Shown here in pieces: positions 24,563 through 35,372 of a stretch of 37,075 nt of DNA (positions are counted from its first letter, which is position 1; every line of letters starts with the position of its first letter). The stretch is from Chloroflexota bacterium. Its GTDB lineage: Bacteria > Chloroflexota > Anaerolineae > Aggregatilineales > Phototrophicaceae. Position numbers and translations under genes: made by a program. A model generated the notes under the pieces. That model was not told the origin of the DNA, did no database searches, and was given only the letters and a program-made list of their open reading frames with translations. The stretch is taken from contig JAPOWG010000058.1 of assembly GCA_026707745.1 (NCBI GenBank), positions 1-37,075 of the forward strand. Direction: 5' to 3'.

Positions 24563-25261
24563 ATGCCAAACCGCAAGAGAAAACCAAGGGAGTCCTGTGT
24601 GTACTGCGGCTCCCAAAGGAATCCAACCAAGGACCACATTCCTCCCAAGTGCCTTTTTCCCAGCCCTCTGCCACAAAACCTCATAACGGTGCCGTGTTGT
24701 CGTCAATGTAACGAGTCAGCTTCAAGAGACGATGAGTATTTCCGAATGATTCTGGCTGGCAGAAGAGACGTTGGGGGAAACCCTGACGCCTCAAAAGTCA
24801 TGGAAAAAGCTGTCCGTTCCTTGCAGCGACCAGAGGCCAAAGGGCTCAGAAATTCCTTTCTGGATAGCACCAGATTCTTTTATTTCGTGAATGAACTAGG
24901 TGTCGTTGAGCCCGGCGGCAGCTATAACGCGGATCACAACAGATTGGGGCATGTTGCATCAAGAATCATCAAGGGACTCTATTGGAACCAAACCGGTGAA
25001 CGCCTCCCAAATGACTGCATAGTGACAACCTGGGTAGACGAAGGGTTGAGACATGTTGATAATGGACAACTACAGTTGTTTGCGCAAGTGATGACAGGAG
25101 AGCCACTTAGCGTGATTGGGAGAGTGTTCAAACACTGGTATCAACCGGTCCCAGAAGATAGGTTTTCAGGTGTTTGGGTGTTGGAATTCTACGAAAACAT
25201 CCACTTCTATTGCTTAACCATTAACCCCCACGCTAAACCAGCCCTAGGCGTATCCTCTTGA
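24563..25261 (+). CDS. HNH-like zinc-binding protein
   Basis: 232 residues from ATG 24563. The N-terminus has a CVYCGS zinc knuckle, KDHIPPKCLFP and PCCRQCNES, the arrangement C..C - DH.P.K - C..CN seen in a widespread group of HNH-type proteins. The Asp-His pair would carry the metal-binding His. The remaining ~170 residues form a separate domain with RFFYFVNELG and WYQPVPEDRFSG that I do not recognise. It is likely a nuclease or nuclease-derived protein; activity and target are uncertain. Together with the HNH protein upstream it suggests mobile or defence-related context. Confidence 0.65.
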   Translation: MPNRKRKPRESCVYCGSQRNPTKDHIPPKCLFPSPLPQNLITVPCCRQCNESASRDDEYFRMILAGRRDVGGNPDASKVMEKAVRSLQRPEAKGLRNSFLDSTRFFYFVNELGVVEPGGSYNADHNRLGHVASRIIKGLYWNQTGERLPNDCIVTTWVDEGLRHVDNGQLQLFAQVMTGEPLSVIGRVFKHWYQPVPEDRFSGVWVLEFYENIHFYCLTINPHAKPALGVSS

Positions 25262-25304
25262 CCAGCCAACAGCCAATGCCCTACTCAACTTAGAAAGACA
25301 ACGA

Positions 25305-25325
25305 GCCGCTACATGGTGTAGCGGC
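25305..25325 (+). terminator. Terminator-like hairpin after the 24563 gene
   Basis: Perfect 9-bp stem gccgctaca / tgtagcggc with loop tgg, 43 bases after the stop, followed by ccgttccgttt. Confidence 0.6.
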
Positions 25326-25357
25326 CCGTTCCGTTTCGTCCCGCAACGCCACTACGC

Positions 25358-25386
25358 TTGCATCCCGTCCAGACCCGTGATAAGCT
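25358..25386 (+). promoter_or_regulatory. Sigma70-like promoter of the coiled-coil gene
   Basis: TTGCAT, 17-base spacer, TAAGCT. The segment gacccgtgataagctccg is close to gatccgtggtaagctccg at 24510-24527, so the two promoters share more than the -10 box. Confidence 0.6.
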
Positions 25387-25451
25387 CCGACATACTCGCA
25401 GGGGAACGACTTGCAACCAAGACCCTCATATACCGAGGAAGGTGATTCCAC

Positions 25452-25853
25452 GTGGACGACAGAAGACCTAGCCCGAAAAACAACACATCTCGCCCCGGCT
25501 TTGAAGATCATGACGCTAACTTAAATGCCTTCTATGAAAGTGTGCATTCTCTCATCGAAGGAATCGAGCCTCTCATCGAGAAAGATACTGATGTGGCTAA
25601 AGCATTATCCAGTACAGCAAAGGCCCTCTTGCACCTTCGTGCCGTCATTGTCCATGACACAGGTCGCGACAACAAGGTTCAAAGCGGAATCAACAAACTG
25701 AGAAAGGAACTTCACGACCTCGTAGAGGAAGTTGCATCAGATTACACCGAGCATCAGTCCGGCGAACTAAAGAGACGCTACGACGATACCATAAGCAAAT
25801 TGAGCAACAGGCTTGAATCTATAGCAGATTCACTAGACGAGAATAAGGGGTAA
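25452..25853 (+). CDS. Small soluble coiled-coil protein
   Basis: 133 residues from GTG 25452, preceded by GGAAGG. Nearly all helical by eye, with a charged heptad pattern (NAFYESVHSLIEGIEPLIEK, INKLRKELHDLVEEVASDY, TISKLSNRLESIADSLDE) and no signal or membrane segment, so cytoplasmic. Unknown family. It has its own promoter and lies between an HNH-like gene and a small acidic protein. Confidence 0.6.
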   Translation: MDDRRPSPKNNTSRPGFEDHDANLNAFYESVHSLIEGIEPLIEKDTDVAKALSSTAKALLHLRAVIVHDTGRDNKVQSGINKLRKELHDLVEEVASDYTEHQSGELKRRYDDTISKLSNRLESIADSLDENKG

Positions 25854-25893
25854 ACTCCCTTTCCTCCCTGCACAACATTCGAAATTCAAACCC

Positions 25894-25908
25894 GTCACAT
25901 TCCGTGAC
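25894..25908. promoter_or_regulatory. Palindrome GTCACATTCCGTGAC
   Basis: Near-identical to 24444-24458 and placed 14 bases before the -35 box of the next gene, a position fitting an activator or repressor site. It also lies 41 bases after the previous stop codon, so a hairpin role is possible. Confidence 0.45.
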
Positions 25909-25921
25909 AGGTTCTTCGCGT

Positions 25922-25950
25922 TTGTACCCCACGCCTCTCCATGTTATGGT
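25922..25950 (+). promoter_or_regulatory. Sigma70-like promoter of the 25985 gene
   Basis: TTGTAC, 17-base spacer, TATGGT; expected start near 25957. Confidence 0.55.
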
Positions 25951-25984
25951 GTATAACAGATGTCACCTCACAACAGGGAAAACC

Positions 25985-26236
25985 ATGACTACAAAGCGAA
26001 GTCCTACGTTTGACCTCGGTTTGTCAGAAAAGAGTGTCATGCCGGCCGGAAAAATGCCAGAATATGTTGCGCGTTTTTCCGTATATAACTTGGATGACGC
26101 TGGAGAAACTGTCTACGCAGAGATTCACGTTTACGATCAAGACGCGACAGAGCGTGAAGCAAGGAATGAAGCTCTTGCTGAGCTATCGCGTCGCGCTTCT
26201 CATCTGGCAGAACAACTAAGGCTTCATATGGAATAA
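25985..26236 (+). CDS. Small cytoplasmic protein of unknown function
   Basis: 83 residues from ATG 25985; an upstream in-frame extension to 25904 would run through the promoter and is rejected. A strand-rich start (YVARFSVYNLDD, TVYAEIHVYDQDA) is followed by one long helix (REARNEALAELSRRASHLAEQLR). No known family. It is probably transcribed alone, with the DUF2513 gene converging on it. Confidence 0.55.
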   Translation: MTTKRSPTFDLGLSEKSVMPAGKMPEYVARFSVYNLDDAGETVYAEIHVYDQDATEREARNEALAELSRRASHLAEQLRLHME

Positions 26237-26383
26237 CATCAAGTTCGTCACGCGCCGGGTCGAATTTGATGAAGACTGAGGGGTCACCAACCCACTGTTC
26301 GTCCGCTTGAAAAACACTTAGATTCTCTGCTTGCTCAACACGGTGCCGGCCTTCCGACTCGTGTACCTCGCTTTGCCGCGTCA

Positions 26384-26755
26384 TCACGAACCACCCGCAA
26401 ACAGAACGGCTTTCAACGTCCTGAGATCATACGAATCGTTTTGCGTCGTGATGGTTTGTACAGCTGCGGTCCATCTGGCTTCATCTTTGGCAGCCTCCAG
26501 GAACTTCCAGCCGATTTCCGTAAACCCCGTGGGCCAACGACTCAACTTGCCCTTAGTCCATTCTTGCGGGGTCGTGTTCGTGATGAGGTTTGCGCGGTGG
26601 AGTTGCTCGACGTTGTATGAGATGTTTTCGGCACTGTAGCCTTCAAAACAGAAGTGGGTGATCAAGCTGGGTGTTCGGCTGTCATACAGTTCTTCCTGCC
26701 GCAACATTAGCTTCCGGCACAGTTCGAAATCTAATTCAGTTTTGGTTTGTAGCAT
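26384..26755 (-). CDS. DUF2513 family protein
   Basis: 123 residues. It follows the DUF2513 pattern: an opening helix (LDFELCRKLMLRQEE), YSAENISYNVEQLHRANLI as a winged-helix-like recognition unit, then LSRWPTGFTEIGWKFLEAAKDEARW, matching the family's '...LT..GH.FLD..RD...W' signature. Members are common in prophages and mobile elements and lack an established function; the helix arrangement suggests nucleic-acid or protein binding. The frame reaches a start near 26755 without an obvious ribosome site. Confidence 0.75.
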   Translation of the reverse strand: MLQTKTELDFELCRKLMLRQEELYDSRTPSLITHFCFEGYSAENISYNVEQLHRANLITNTTPQEWTKGKLSRWPTGFTEIGWKFLEAAKDEARWTAAVQTITTQNDSYDLRTLKAVLFAGGS

Positions 26756-27248
26756 GGCGTATCCTTATGCTGGAAGGGGATATCTGTCCAACACAGTATA
26801 CGGCCCTTCCTCGCCTTTTTCAAGCAAATTTCCAGAGAATTTGTATTACGTTTTTGGAATACCTTGACTCGACAGCTGGCGGTGACCGAATGGTCTTCGC
26901 GACAGGAAGCGGGATTGCTGGCGTGTCGAAGTCCTGAGGTAGGAACCTTAAGCGTTTGGCGGCGGAGGGAAAGTGCCGGGAAGGACCACCGTCGCGTGGC
27001 GGTGGTTTTGTACTTCGTGATGGCTTTATGATTGGTCTGACCGTTGCTATGTGCCGAGGCTCTCGGGCGACCTACCCAGGCCCCACTCAGTCGGCATTTT
27101 TTCGCCTCGCCTCACCTCTTGACAAGCCAGTTAGAATGATGTCCAGAACCACCAAACCGCAACGCCTTGGGAGGCAGCTACGTGGTGTCGTTCAAGCTAT
27201 TGAGCCAATCTCATTGGAATATGGCTGAATGCCCCGGAGGATGAAGGA
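26756..27248. other. Intergenic region with a terminator-like hairpin
   Basis: No gene with a supportable start. The hairpin accaccg (26985-26991) / cggtggt (27000-27006), followed by ttttg, is terminator-like on the plus strand although no plus-strand gene precedes it closely. A gene may have been lost here. Confidence 0.4.
26985..27008 (+). terminator. Orphan terminator-like hairpin
   Basis: 7-bp stem, loop tcgcgtgg, T4 tail. No obvious plus-strand gene ends into it. Confidence 0.5.
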
Positions 27249-27485
27249 GTGAATAATCGGATTACTATTGACCCCCATGTGTGTCGCGGGCAGGCCTGCA
27301 TCCAGGGGACACGCATTCCTGTACATCAAATCCTGCGGATGCTGGCCTGCGGCGATAGCGTCGAAGATCTCCTCCAAGAATATCCTTCTGTCACGCACGA
27401 AGATATCCTTGCCTGCTTTGACTATGTAGCCACTCTTGCGGAAGAGCAGGTGAAGCCTCTTCAGGCACACGTCGACAGTACATAA
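27249..27485 (+). CDS. DUF433 antitoxin
   Basis: 78 residues from GTG 27249, with GGAGG eight bases upstream. It has the full DUF433 signature: [21 protein letters not shown], then [27 protein letters not shown] and a C-terminal helix ([13 protein letters not shown]). DUF433 proteins are HTH-like antitoxins usually followed, often with overlap, by a PIN-like DUF5615 toxin. Here the toxin remnant follows immediately but is broken, so this is an orphan antitoxin. Confidence 0.88.
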   Translation: MNNRITIDPHVCRGQACIQGTRIPVHQILRMLACGDSVEDLLQEYPSVTHEDILACFDYVATLAEEQVKPLQAHVDST

Positions 27486-28189
27486 TAATATTTGCCGACG
27501 AAAACATTCCCCTCTTGACCGTCGCAAGGAATGCGGAATGACGCGCAGTGGAAGTTGGCACAGCGGGAAGAGCGCCTGTTGGTTACCACTGACAAGGGAT
27601 TACCCACCACCGGTTGAATTTTGCGAAGTAAAGTATATAATTCCCCGAATTTTGGGGGGATCTCGATCATGGCCTTGTTGATGAGGACAGCGACGGGGTT
27701 GAGGTCACTGGCGTAGCTTTCGAGGCCGAGGCGCTGGGCTTCGAGGGGGATGGCACCGCCGCCGGCGAAGGGGTCGTGGAAGGCGGGCAGTTTTTCCGGG
27801 TCGAACAGTTCGGCAGCACGGGGGTGGTTGCAGTTGTCGGCGCAGGTGCGGCGCCAGCTCTTGCGGATCTCGGCGCGCGCTTTCTCCAGCACGATCTCGT
27901 TGGTGGTGTTTTCCCACAGCACCAGTTCTTCGATGATCTCGAAGAGGCGGTCGCGTTCTTTCTTCTGTTCCTCCTCGGTGGGGAACTCTTCCGGCAGGTC
28001 GGAAGGGTCGTCGACCAGTTGGGCGAAGAGGACGGCGCGGGCGGCGGCCAGGGGGCGGCGCGCCCACCAGAGGTGCAGGGTGCTGGGGTGGCCGTGGCGG
28101 ATCGATTTTTCGCGGGCGGAGGCGGCGTTGATGGCGTCGAGTGGGAGGGCGACTTCGATGAGTTTTTTGCGGGTTTTGGTTTGATCCAC
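27461..28189 (-). pseudogene. DUF1156 DNA methyltransferase, C-terminally truncated
   Basis: GTG start at 28189, with GAGGA about six bases upstream; 242 codons. The N-terminus is unmistakable: [42 protein letters not shown], then a helical segment and the SAM-binding motif [17 protein letters not shown], ending in [21 protein letters not shown]. Family members run to roughly 900 residues and carry a DPPY catalytic motif later on; that part is absent. Homology stops near 27645, and the remaining ~60 codons are antisense to the DUF5615 remnant. The gene is GC-rich like the helicase upstream, its likely operon partner. No methyltransferase activity is expected. Confidence 0.85.
27482..27617 (+). 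pseudogene. DUF5615 PIN-like toxin remnant
   Basis: Directly after the DUF433 gene the sequence reads [19 protein letters not shown] then a stop. That is the typical DUF5615 N-terminus with the Asp-Glu-Asn motif. After a deletion and a change of frame comes [16 protein letters not shown], the family's second acidic motif (normally 'ILVTEDKDFG'). About 30 internal codons and the C-terminus are missing. The start codon is ATA and no product is expected. Confidence 0.7.
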
Positions 28190-28312
28190 GTTGGTCCTCG
28201 TTTCCTGCAGGGCGGCTGCGTCAGTTTGCGGCGGTCGAGTTTGGTGACTTGGTTTGGCAGTTGGCTGTCTCTGAAGAAGTCACGACCAGTTGTAAAGGCT
28301 GAGTATTCACTC

Positions 28313-28341
28313 TTGACATTGTATAAGACATAGGGTAAGTT
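28313..28341 (+). promoter_or_regulatory. Promoter of putative small RNA 1
   Basis: TTGACA (28313-28318), 17-base spacer, TAAGTT (28336-28341). A perfect -35 box with ideal spacing, facing away from the truncated methyltransferase. Confidence 0.65.
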
Positions 28342-28347
28342 TTGAAC

Positions 28348-28405
28348 ACCCCCCCAACGAGAGTATCGTTGGGCCGACGTCCCTCTTATGGGGGGCGTTT
28401 CTCAT
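28348..28405 (+). ncRNA. Putative small RNA 1 (tandem pair)
   Basis: Starting about seven bases after the -10 box: hairpin CCAACGAgagtaTCGTTGG (28354-28372), then CGTCCCTC-ttat-GGGGGGCG (28378-28397), followed by TTTCTCATTT. The second hairpin pairs over 8 bp, using G-U where copy 2 has G-C. No open reading frame of any length. It lies antisense to the interval between the helicase and methyltransferase genes. Confidence 0.5.
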
Positions 28406-28441
28406 TTGTCCGCTGGCCATGAATACTCCCCGGACGTCGTT

Positions 28442-28471
28442 TTGGCGGCTCAGTCGGTCATGTTGTACGCT
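28442..28471 (+). promoter_or_regulatory. Promoter of putative small RNA 2
   Basis: TTGGCG, 18-base spacer, TACGCT (28466-28471). Weaker than the first, but the distance from the -10 box to the first hairpin is exactly the same (12 bases) in both copies. Confidence 0.45.
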
Positions 28472-28477
28472 ACACAT

Positions 28478-28538
28478 ACCACCCCAACGAGAGTATCGTT
28501 GGCCCGACGTCCCCCTTACGGGGGGCGTTTCTTTTTTT
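28478..28538 (+). ncRNA. Putative small RNA 2 (tandem pair)
   Basis: Same hairpin CCAACGAgagtaTCGTTGG (28484-28502), then CGTCCCCC-ttac-GGGGGGCG (28508-28527) and TTTCTTTTTTT. This is an excellent intrinsic terminator. The two units are offset by 130 bases and nearly identical over ~52 bases, while the DNA between them is unrelated. Confidence 0.55.
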
Positions 28539-28540
28539 CC

Positions 28541-28756
28541 CGTCCTCTGCTTTAAGAGAAGCGCAGTCTCCGCATCAGTGAACTCCATTCCATTAATCTT
28601 CTCGCCGAAAGACTGTGGTGTGCAACCGCATCCGCTCGCGAATTTGGTCTGCGAAATGCCTCGCACCTCAAAACAGTTCACCAGGATCTCTCCAGGTGAA
28701 ACCGCGCAATCAGACCGGAACCGGCAGTTTGTCGTAAACAAGACATTTTTGAACAT
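28541..28756 (-). pseudogene. HigA-like antitoxin fragment
   Basis: From ATG 28756 the minus strand encodes about 72 residues with the HigA/XRE pattern: VSPGEILVNCFEVRGISQTK, then FASGCGCTPQSFGEKINGM and FTDAETALLLKQRTG. This matches the family's 'HPGEIL.EEFL...GLSQ..LA...GV....I..I.NG.R.IT...AL.L' with several odd Cys. The usual C-terminal half is missing because homology stops at the second small-RNA unit. No HigB toxin is nearby. The frame continues through the repeat, but that tail is not antitoxin-like. Confidence 0.55.
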
Positions 28757-28793
28757 ACAGGGACCTACCAAGCTGCAGGACGCTCCCCTTTGG

Positions 28794-32357
<3,564 letters not shown>

Positions 32358-32438
32358 TCTTCAGATTGTTTTTCGTGGGAGCATCCGGGCAGAACATGCA
32401 GCTAATGCGCGGCGCGGCCTGTTCTGGCCTAGCTGATG

Positions 32439-32795
32439 CTACTTTCGATCGACATTTTCGGTCAATTTCAGGGCATACGCATCCGATTGGGAGAGCACTT
32501 TCAGAGGATAGTCAGCTTTCCAACCGGCTTGATTGCGTCTGGCTGCAGTGCCGATTTGGGCGCTGCTTTCTCTCTGCGCAGTCGGACTGTGAGGCAGGCG
32601 GAGCAAGACCGCCAGGTTGTGCTGCGCTTGTTCCTGGCGGATGCGACTGTCTTCCTCGTCCAATACCCGGTGGACTGGGTTCCTGGTGCTCCAGAGTTTG
32701 AGGGTGGAATCCAGGAGCAGTCCGGCATCGGAGAAAGAGACGGATTTCAGATTCGGTGCAGATGCTTTGGGGGCTGATGTGAGCATTTCATTCAT
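32439..32795 (-). CDS. Possible small protein upstream of the helicase
   Basis: A 118-residue frame from ATG 32795, ending 81 bases before the helicase start and on the same strand. The sequence (VSFSDAGLLLDSTLKLWSTR, DEEDSRIRQEQAQHNLAVLL) is amphipathic and protein-like, but the ribosome site is weak and no family is recognised. Confidence 0.3.
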   Translation of the reverse strand: MNEMLTSAPKASAPNLKSVSFSDAGLLLDSTLKLWSTRNPVHRVLDEEDSRIRQEQAQHNLAVLLRLPHSPTAQRESSAQIGTAARRNQAGWKADYPLKVLSQSDAYALKLTENVDRK

Positions 32796-32848
32796 TGCGG
32801 ACTGTTTGTCCTGATGGTGTGGCACAGGCTTTCTCGTCTGTGTGTTGG

Positions 32849-32898
32849 ACGAGAGTCTACGAGCGTTCACGAGAGTTTACGAGCGTTTACGGGTTGCC
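32849..32898 (+). repeat. 10-bp tandem repeat, block 1
   Basis: Five consecutive 10-base units: acgagagtct, acgagcgttc, acgagagttt, acgagcgttt, acgggttgcc. Strict 10-base spacing. Confidence 0.85.
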
Positions 32899-32977
32899 TG
32901 AACAACAGTTCATGGGATTTGCCTAATGGGCTGAGACGTGGGCCGTGCCGCTGCAGGTTGTCTCGTATGAGCGTTGG

Positions 32978-33027
32978 ACGAGAGTTTGCGAGTGTTTACG
33001 AGCGTGTATGAGAGTCTTCATGTTGTC
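32978..33027 (+). repeat. 10-bp tandem repeat, block 2
   Basis: Units acgagagttt, gcgagtgttt, acgagcgtgt, atgagagtct, tcatgttgtc. Offset exactly 129 bases from block 1, and both are preceded by gttggacg, so the whole block was duplicated. Confidence 0.8.
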
Positions 33028-33095
33028 TGACCTGCAGTGCATGCAGTTTTTGTGGCGGGCTGTGATACGGGCCTGGCGGGCGCTGGCGGGCCCAA

Positions 33096-33137
33096 ACGAG
33101 TGTTTGCGTGCGTTGTACGAGAGTTGTACGAACTCTG
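33096..33137 (+). repeat. 10-11-bp tandem repeat, block 3
   Basis: acgagtgttt, gcgtgcgttgt, acgagagttgt, acgaactctg: the same motif with some 11-base units. Confidence 0.65.
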
Positions 33138-33155
33138 ACATGGCGGGACGATTTG

Positions 33156-33215
33156 GTCGGTTCATGTCGGGTCAAGTCGGGTTATGTCGGATAATGTCGG
33201 GTGAAGTCGGGCGAA
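33156..33215 (+). repeat. 10-bp tandem repeat, block 4 (gtcgg type)
   Basis: The pentamer gtcgg recurs at 33156, 33166, 33176, 33186, 33196 and 33206, exactly ten bases apart, in units such as aagtcgggtt and atgtcggata. The motif differs from blocks 1-3 but has the same period. Confidence 0.85.
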
Positions 33216-33370
33216 AAATTTTTTTCCCGGCCCTTTTTGCCGTTACGGTTTTGCATCAGTTTTTGCGTGTCTGGAGCCTGTTCCCGGTTCTGGCAAGTGC
33301 TCTACGATGCTCATCCACTGCTCTAACAGCCGACAGACTCATGCCTCATAGCTGGCGATGGGGGCAGGGC

Positions 33371-33430
33371 GTCGGGTCAGGTCGGGCAGGGTTGGGAAAA
33401 GTCGGGTCAGGTCGGGTCAGAGCGGGCAGT
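33371..33430 (+). repeat. 10-bp tandem repeat, block 5 (gtcgg type)
   Basis: Six consecutive 10-base units: gtcgggtcag, gtcgggcagg, gttgggaaaa, gtcgggtcag, gtcgggtcag, agcgggcagt. Three units are identical. Confidence 0.85.
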
Positions 33431-33786
33431 TTTCCTTTTTCTGGACTTTGGCGCTTGACTTCGCACTTTTCCTCGCTGTCTTTGTTGGGTACTGGGCAGT
33501 TACCAGTCCTGGAAGGGTCCTCCCTGGCCTTCAGATTCCCTGCCAGCGGGAATCATGGCTTGGTGACAGTGAAGATACGCTTTCAGTTATGCCATTCGCA
33601 GTTCGGCACGTTGCTATTATATCACCGATATATCACTGGTTTTGATGCAATTGCCCTGCATTCAACTTTTGGGGTGCTGCGACTTTGCCCGGCCAGAAAG
33701 GCGCCATCCGGCATGTGCCGGGACCTTGGGGATGGAGTACACTACAGCGTGACCGACATCGTTGAACTGCCATTGTATACGGGGAC

Positions 33787-34191
33787 ATGACCATGGACGA
33801 TTCGCTTTCCACTTTCGCCGACCCGCCGAGGGAGCTTTCGGTGCTGCCGTTCTGGTTTTGGAACGATGAGCTGGATGCGGGGGAGATCCGGCGGCAGATT
33901 GGGGACTTCGGGGCGCATGGGGTGCATGGGTTTGTCATTCATCCGTGCGTGGGGCGGCGCGGAGGGGAGATAGTGTATGTGGTCCCAGACGGGGCTGAAC
34001 AATCCGGGAAGGCGGTTGCAAGGCGCCGCATCCCAGGTGTGTTTCAGCCGTTGCGAGAGGAGTACGTGTGGGGGGATCGGTACAACGAAATAGGGGATCC
34101 CGAGGTGACTACTCGTGAAGACGTAGTATTAAAGGGAACGCATTTCACTATTGATTGCGATCTCTGTTACATGCCAAAGACGGCCCTATGA
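33787..34191 (+). pseudogene. Truncated glycoside-hydrolase-like gene start
   Basis: From ATG 33787 (or 33793) the first ~55 residues (FADPPRELSVLPFWFWNDEL, EIRRQIGDFGAHGVHGFVIHP) look like the start of a large bacterial glycosidase-type TIM barrel, where a 'FWFWN' strand and a 'HGV.G..IHPR.G' strand come first. After IHPCVG the similarity ends, and ~75 unrelated codons run to the stop. Such enzymes have several hundred residues or more, so only a stump remains. Family recognised by pattern only. Confidence 0.45.
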
Positions 34192-34489
34192 TGGTCCCGT
34201 CTGGCCGCCGCCTCCTTATATAGGCGTATCATCGCAATCCCACACCGTGAGACCTGTTGGATGCGCGGATCGCCGTGCTCTGCTCAGAGCCGGCCCTACT
34301 CGCCTAGATGCACCTTATTTTTCCCATTTCGTGGTCTAGCGATTGGGGCCAACCATAGAGCCAGAATTTCCACCAGTATCGACACACGAGGCTTGTTGTC
34401 TATCAGAACCATCCAGTACTACTTCCGCAAGGCTAACCCCATACTCCAAGCCCATCACTCACAACCCAATCTCGCTCCACTTCCACAGC
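34192..34489. other. Intergenic region, nothing recognised
   Basis: Open frames present, but without domains, ribosome sites or repeats I can support. Confidence 0.35.
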
Positions 34490-34518
34490 TTGCAACCCGA
34501 CCCGTCAAGTGGTAAGTT
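34490..34518 (+). promoter_or_regulatory. Sigma70-like promoter of the 34546 lipoprotein
   Basis: TTGCAA, 17-base spacer, TAAGTT. The spacer segment cccgacccgtcaagtgg resembles the spacers of the promoters at 24495 and 25358. Confidence 0.6.
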
Positions 34519-34545
34519 TCTCAACACTTACCCAAAGGAACCACC

Positions 34546-34731
34546 ATGTTGAACAGACTTCTGGTTGTGGGGTTCGCGGTTCTGATCACTGCTTGCGTGC
34601 CTATTCCGCAAAACCCAACGAATATATCGTTGCAAGTGCCGCTCTATGATGGCGAATGCGTCGTAGGCCACGAGGTCATGCTGCCGGGGCAAAGCGCAAT
34701 AGGGTTCGCCTTTTCATCCCATGCCAGATGA
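34546..34731 (+). CDS. Short lipoprotein, 'CVPIP' family, probably truncated
   Basis: 61 residues; AAAGGA lies upstream at good spacing. The signal LLVVGFAVLITAC gives mature CVPIPQNPTN, identical at the start to the LRR and small lipoproteins of this window. Only ~42 mature residues follow (VPLYDGECVVGHEVMLPGQS), far fewer than its relatives. Either a truncated gene that kept its promoter or a minimal member. Confidence 0.6.
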   Translation: MLNRLLVVGFAVLITACVPIPQNPTNISLQVPLYDGECVVGHEVMLPGQSAIGFAFSSHAR

Positions 34732-34776
34732 ATCCGTAACGCCCTTACCTCCCCCGCCCTTGTGAGGATTATCAGG

Positions 34777-35145
34777 ATGCCCTCTCACAGTATTTGGCGA
34801 AGTATGGGTTTTGCTATCGATGGGTTGCGCTATGCCTTCAGCAGTCAACGCAGTCTTCGAATCGAAAGCATTATTGCAGGATTTATTGTCGTGATTGGAT
34901 TTGCTCTGGGCATCAGCAGGCTGGAGTGGGTTATCGTGATTATTTCGATTTCCTTTGTCATCGGGCTGGAACTGATCAACACCGCTATAGAAGCAGTAGT
35001 TGATCTGGTGTCTCCCGAATACCATCCAGTCGCGAAAGTCGCCAAAGATATAGCCTCAGCCGCCGTTCTGACAAGCGGGGTCGGAGGGCTAATTGCTGGG
35101 CTTGTTATCTTTGGCGCTTACATACTCAGGGATGGACTATTCTGA
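34777..35145 (+). CDS. dgkA: Diacylglycerol kinase / undecaprenol kinase family protein
   Basis: ATG 34777 is preferred (AGGA eight bases upstream); GTG 34762 is in frame. The 122-residue product has the DgkA plan: an N-terminal amphipathic helix (SMGFAIDGLRYAFSSQRSLRIE) then three membrane helices. The active-site signature ELINTAIEAVVDL and KDIASAAVL are both intact, with Glu, Asn and Asp in the expected places. In most bacteria other than proteobacteria this enzyme phosphorylates undecaprenol or diacylglycerol with ATP, recycling the lipid carrier for cell-wall synthesis. The gene stands alone. Confidence 0.92.
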   Translation: MPSHSIWRSMGFAIDGLRYAFSSQRSLRIESIIAGFIVVIGFALGISRLEWVIVIISISFVIGLELINTAIEAVVDLVSPEYHPVAKVAKDIASAAVLTSGVGGLIAGLVIFGAYILRDGLF

Positions 35146-35372
35146 AAGAGTCGTTGAGGATCCAGAGATTTCCAACCAGAGCTGCCGGATTGACACCGAA
35201 TACTTCTCATCGTCAGTAGCTGATATGGTCCGCTGGACTGGTTCGACGGCCCCAAGCCTGAAGGCCAGCCAATGCCGCCTCCCATTGTTCCGGCGACACA
35301 AACACCACCGCAGATGTCATACCAAACCAAACAAGACCCCGCAATTCCATTTTATGAATGGGTAAAACAGTG

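Larger units (their letters stand above)
32796..33786. other. Non-coding region with 10-bp-period repeat arrays
   Basis: About 1 kb without a supportable gene. Frames here are broken by repeats whose 10-bp period is not a multiple of three. Five separate blocks are listed below. After 33430 nothing stands out except a weak promoter-like sequence before 33787. Confidence 0.6.

Noticed and set aside
28348..28538. Riboswitch or attenuator controlling a downstream gene
   Set aside because: No plus-strand gene follows the terminators for over 4 kb, so the units look free-standing rather than leader elements.
32849..33430. CRISPR array
   Set aside because: Units are contiguous 10-mers without spacers and no cas genes are present.
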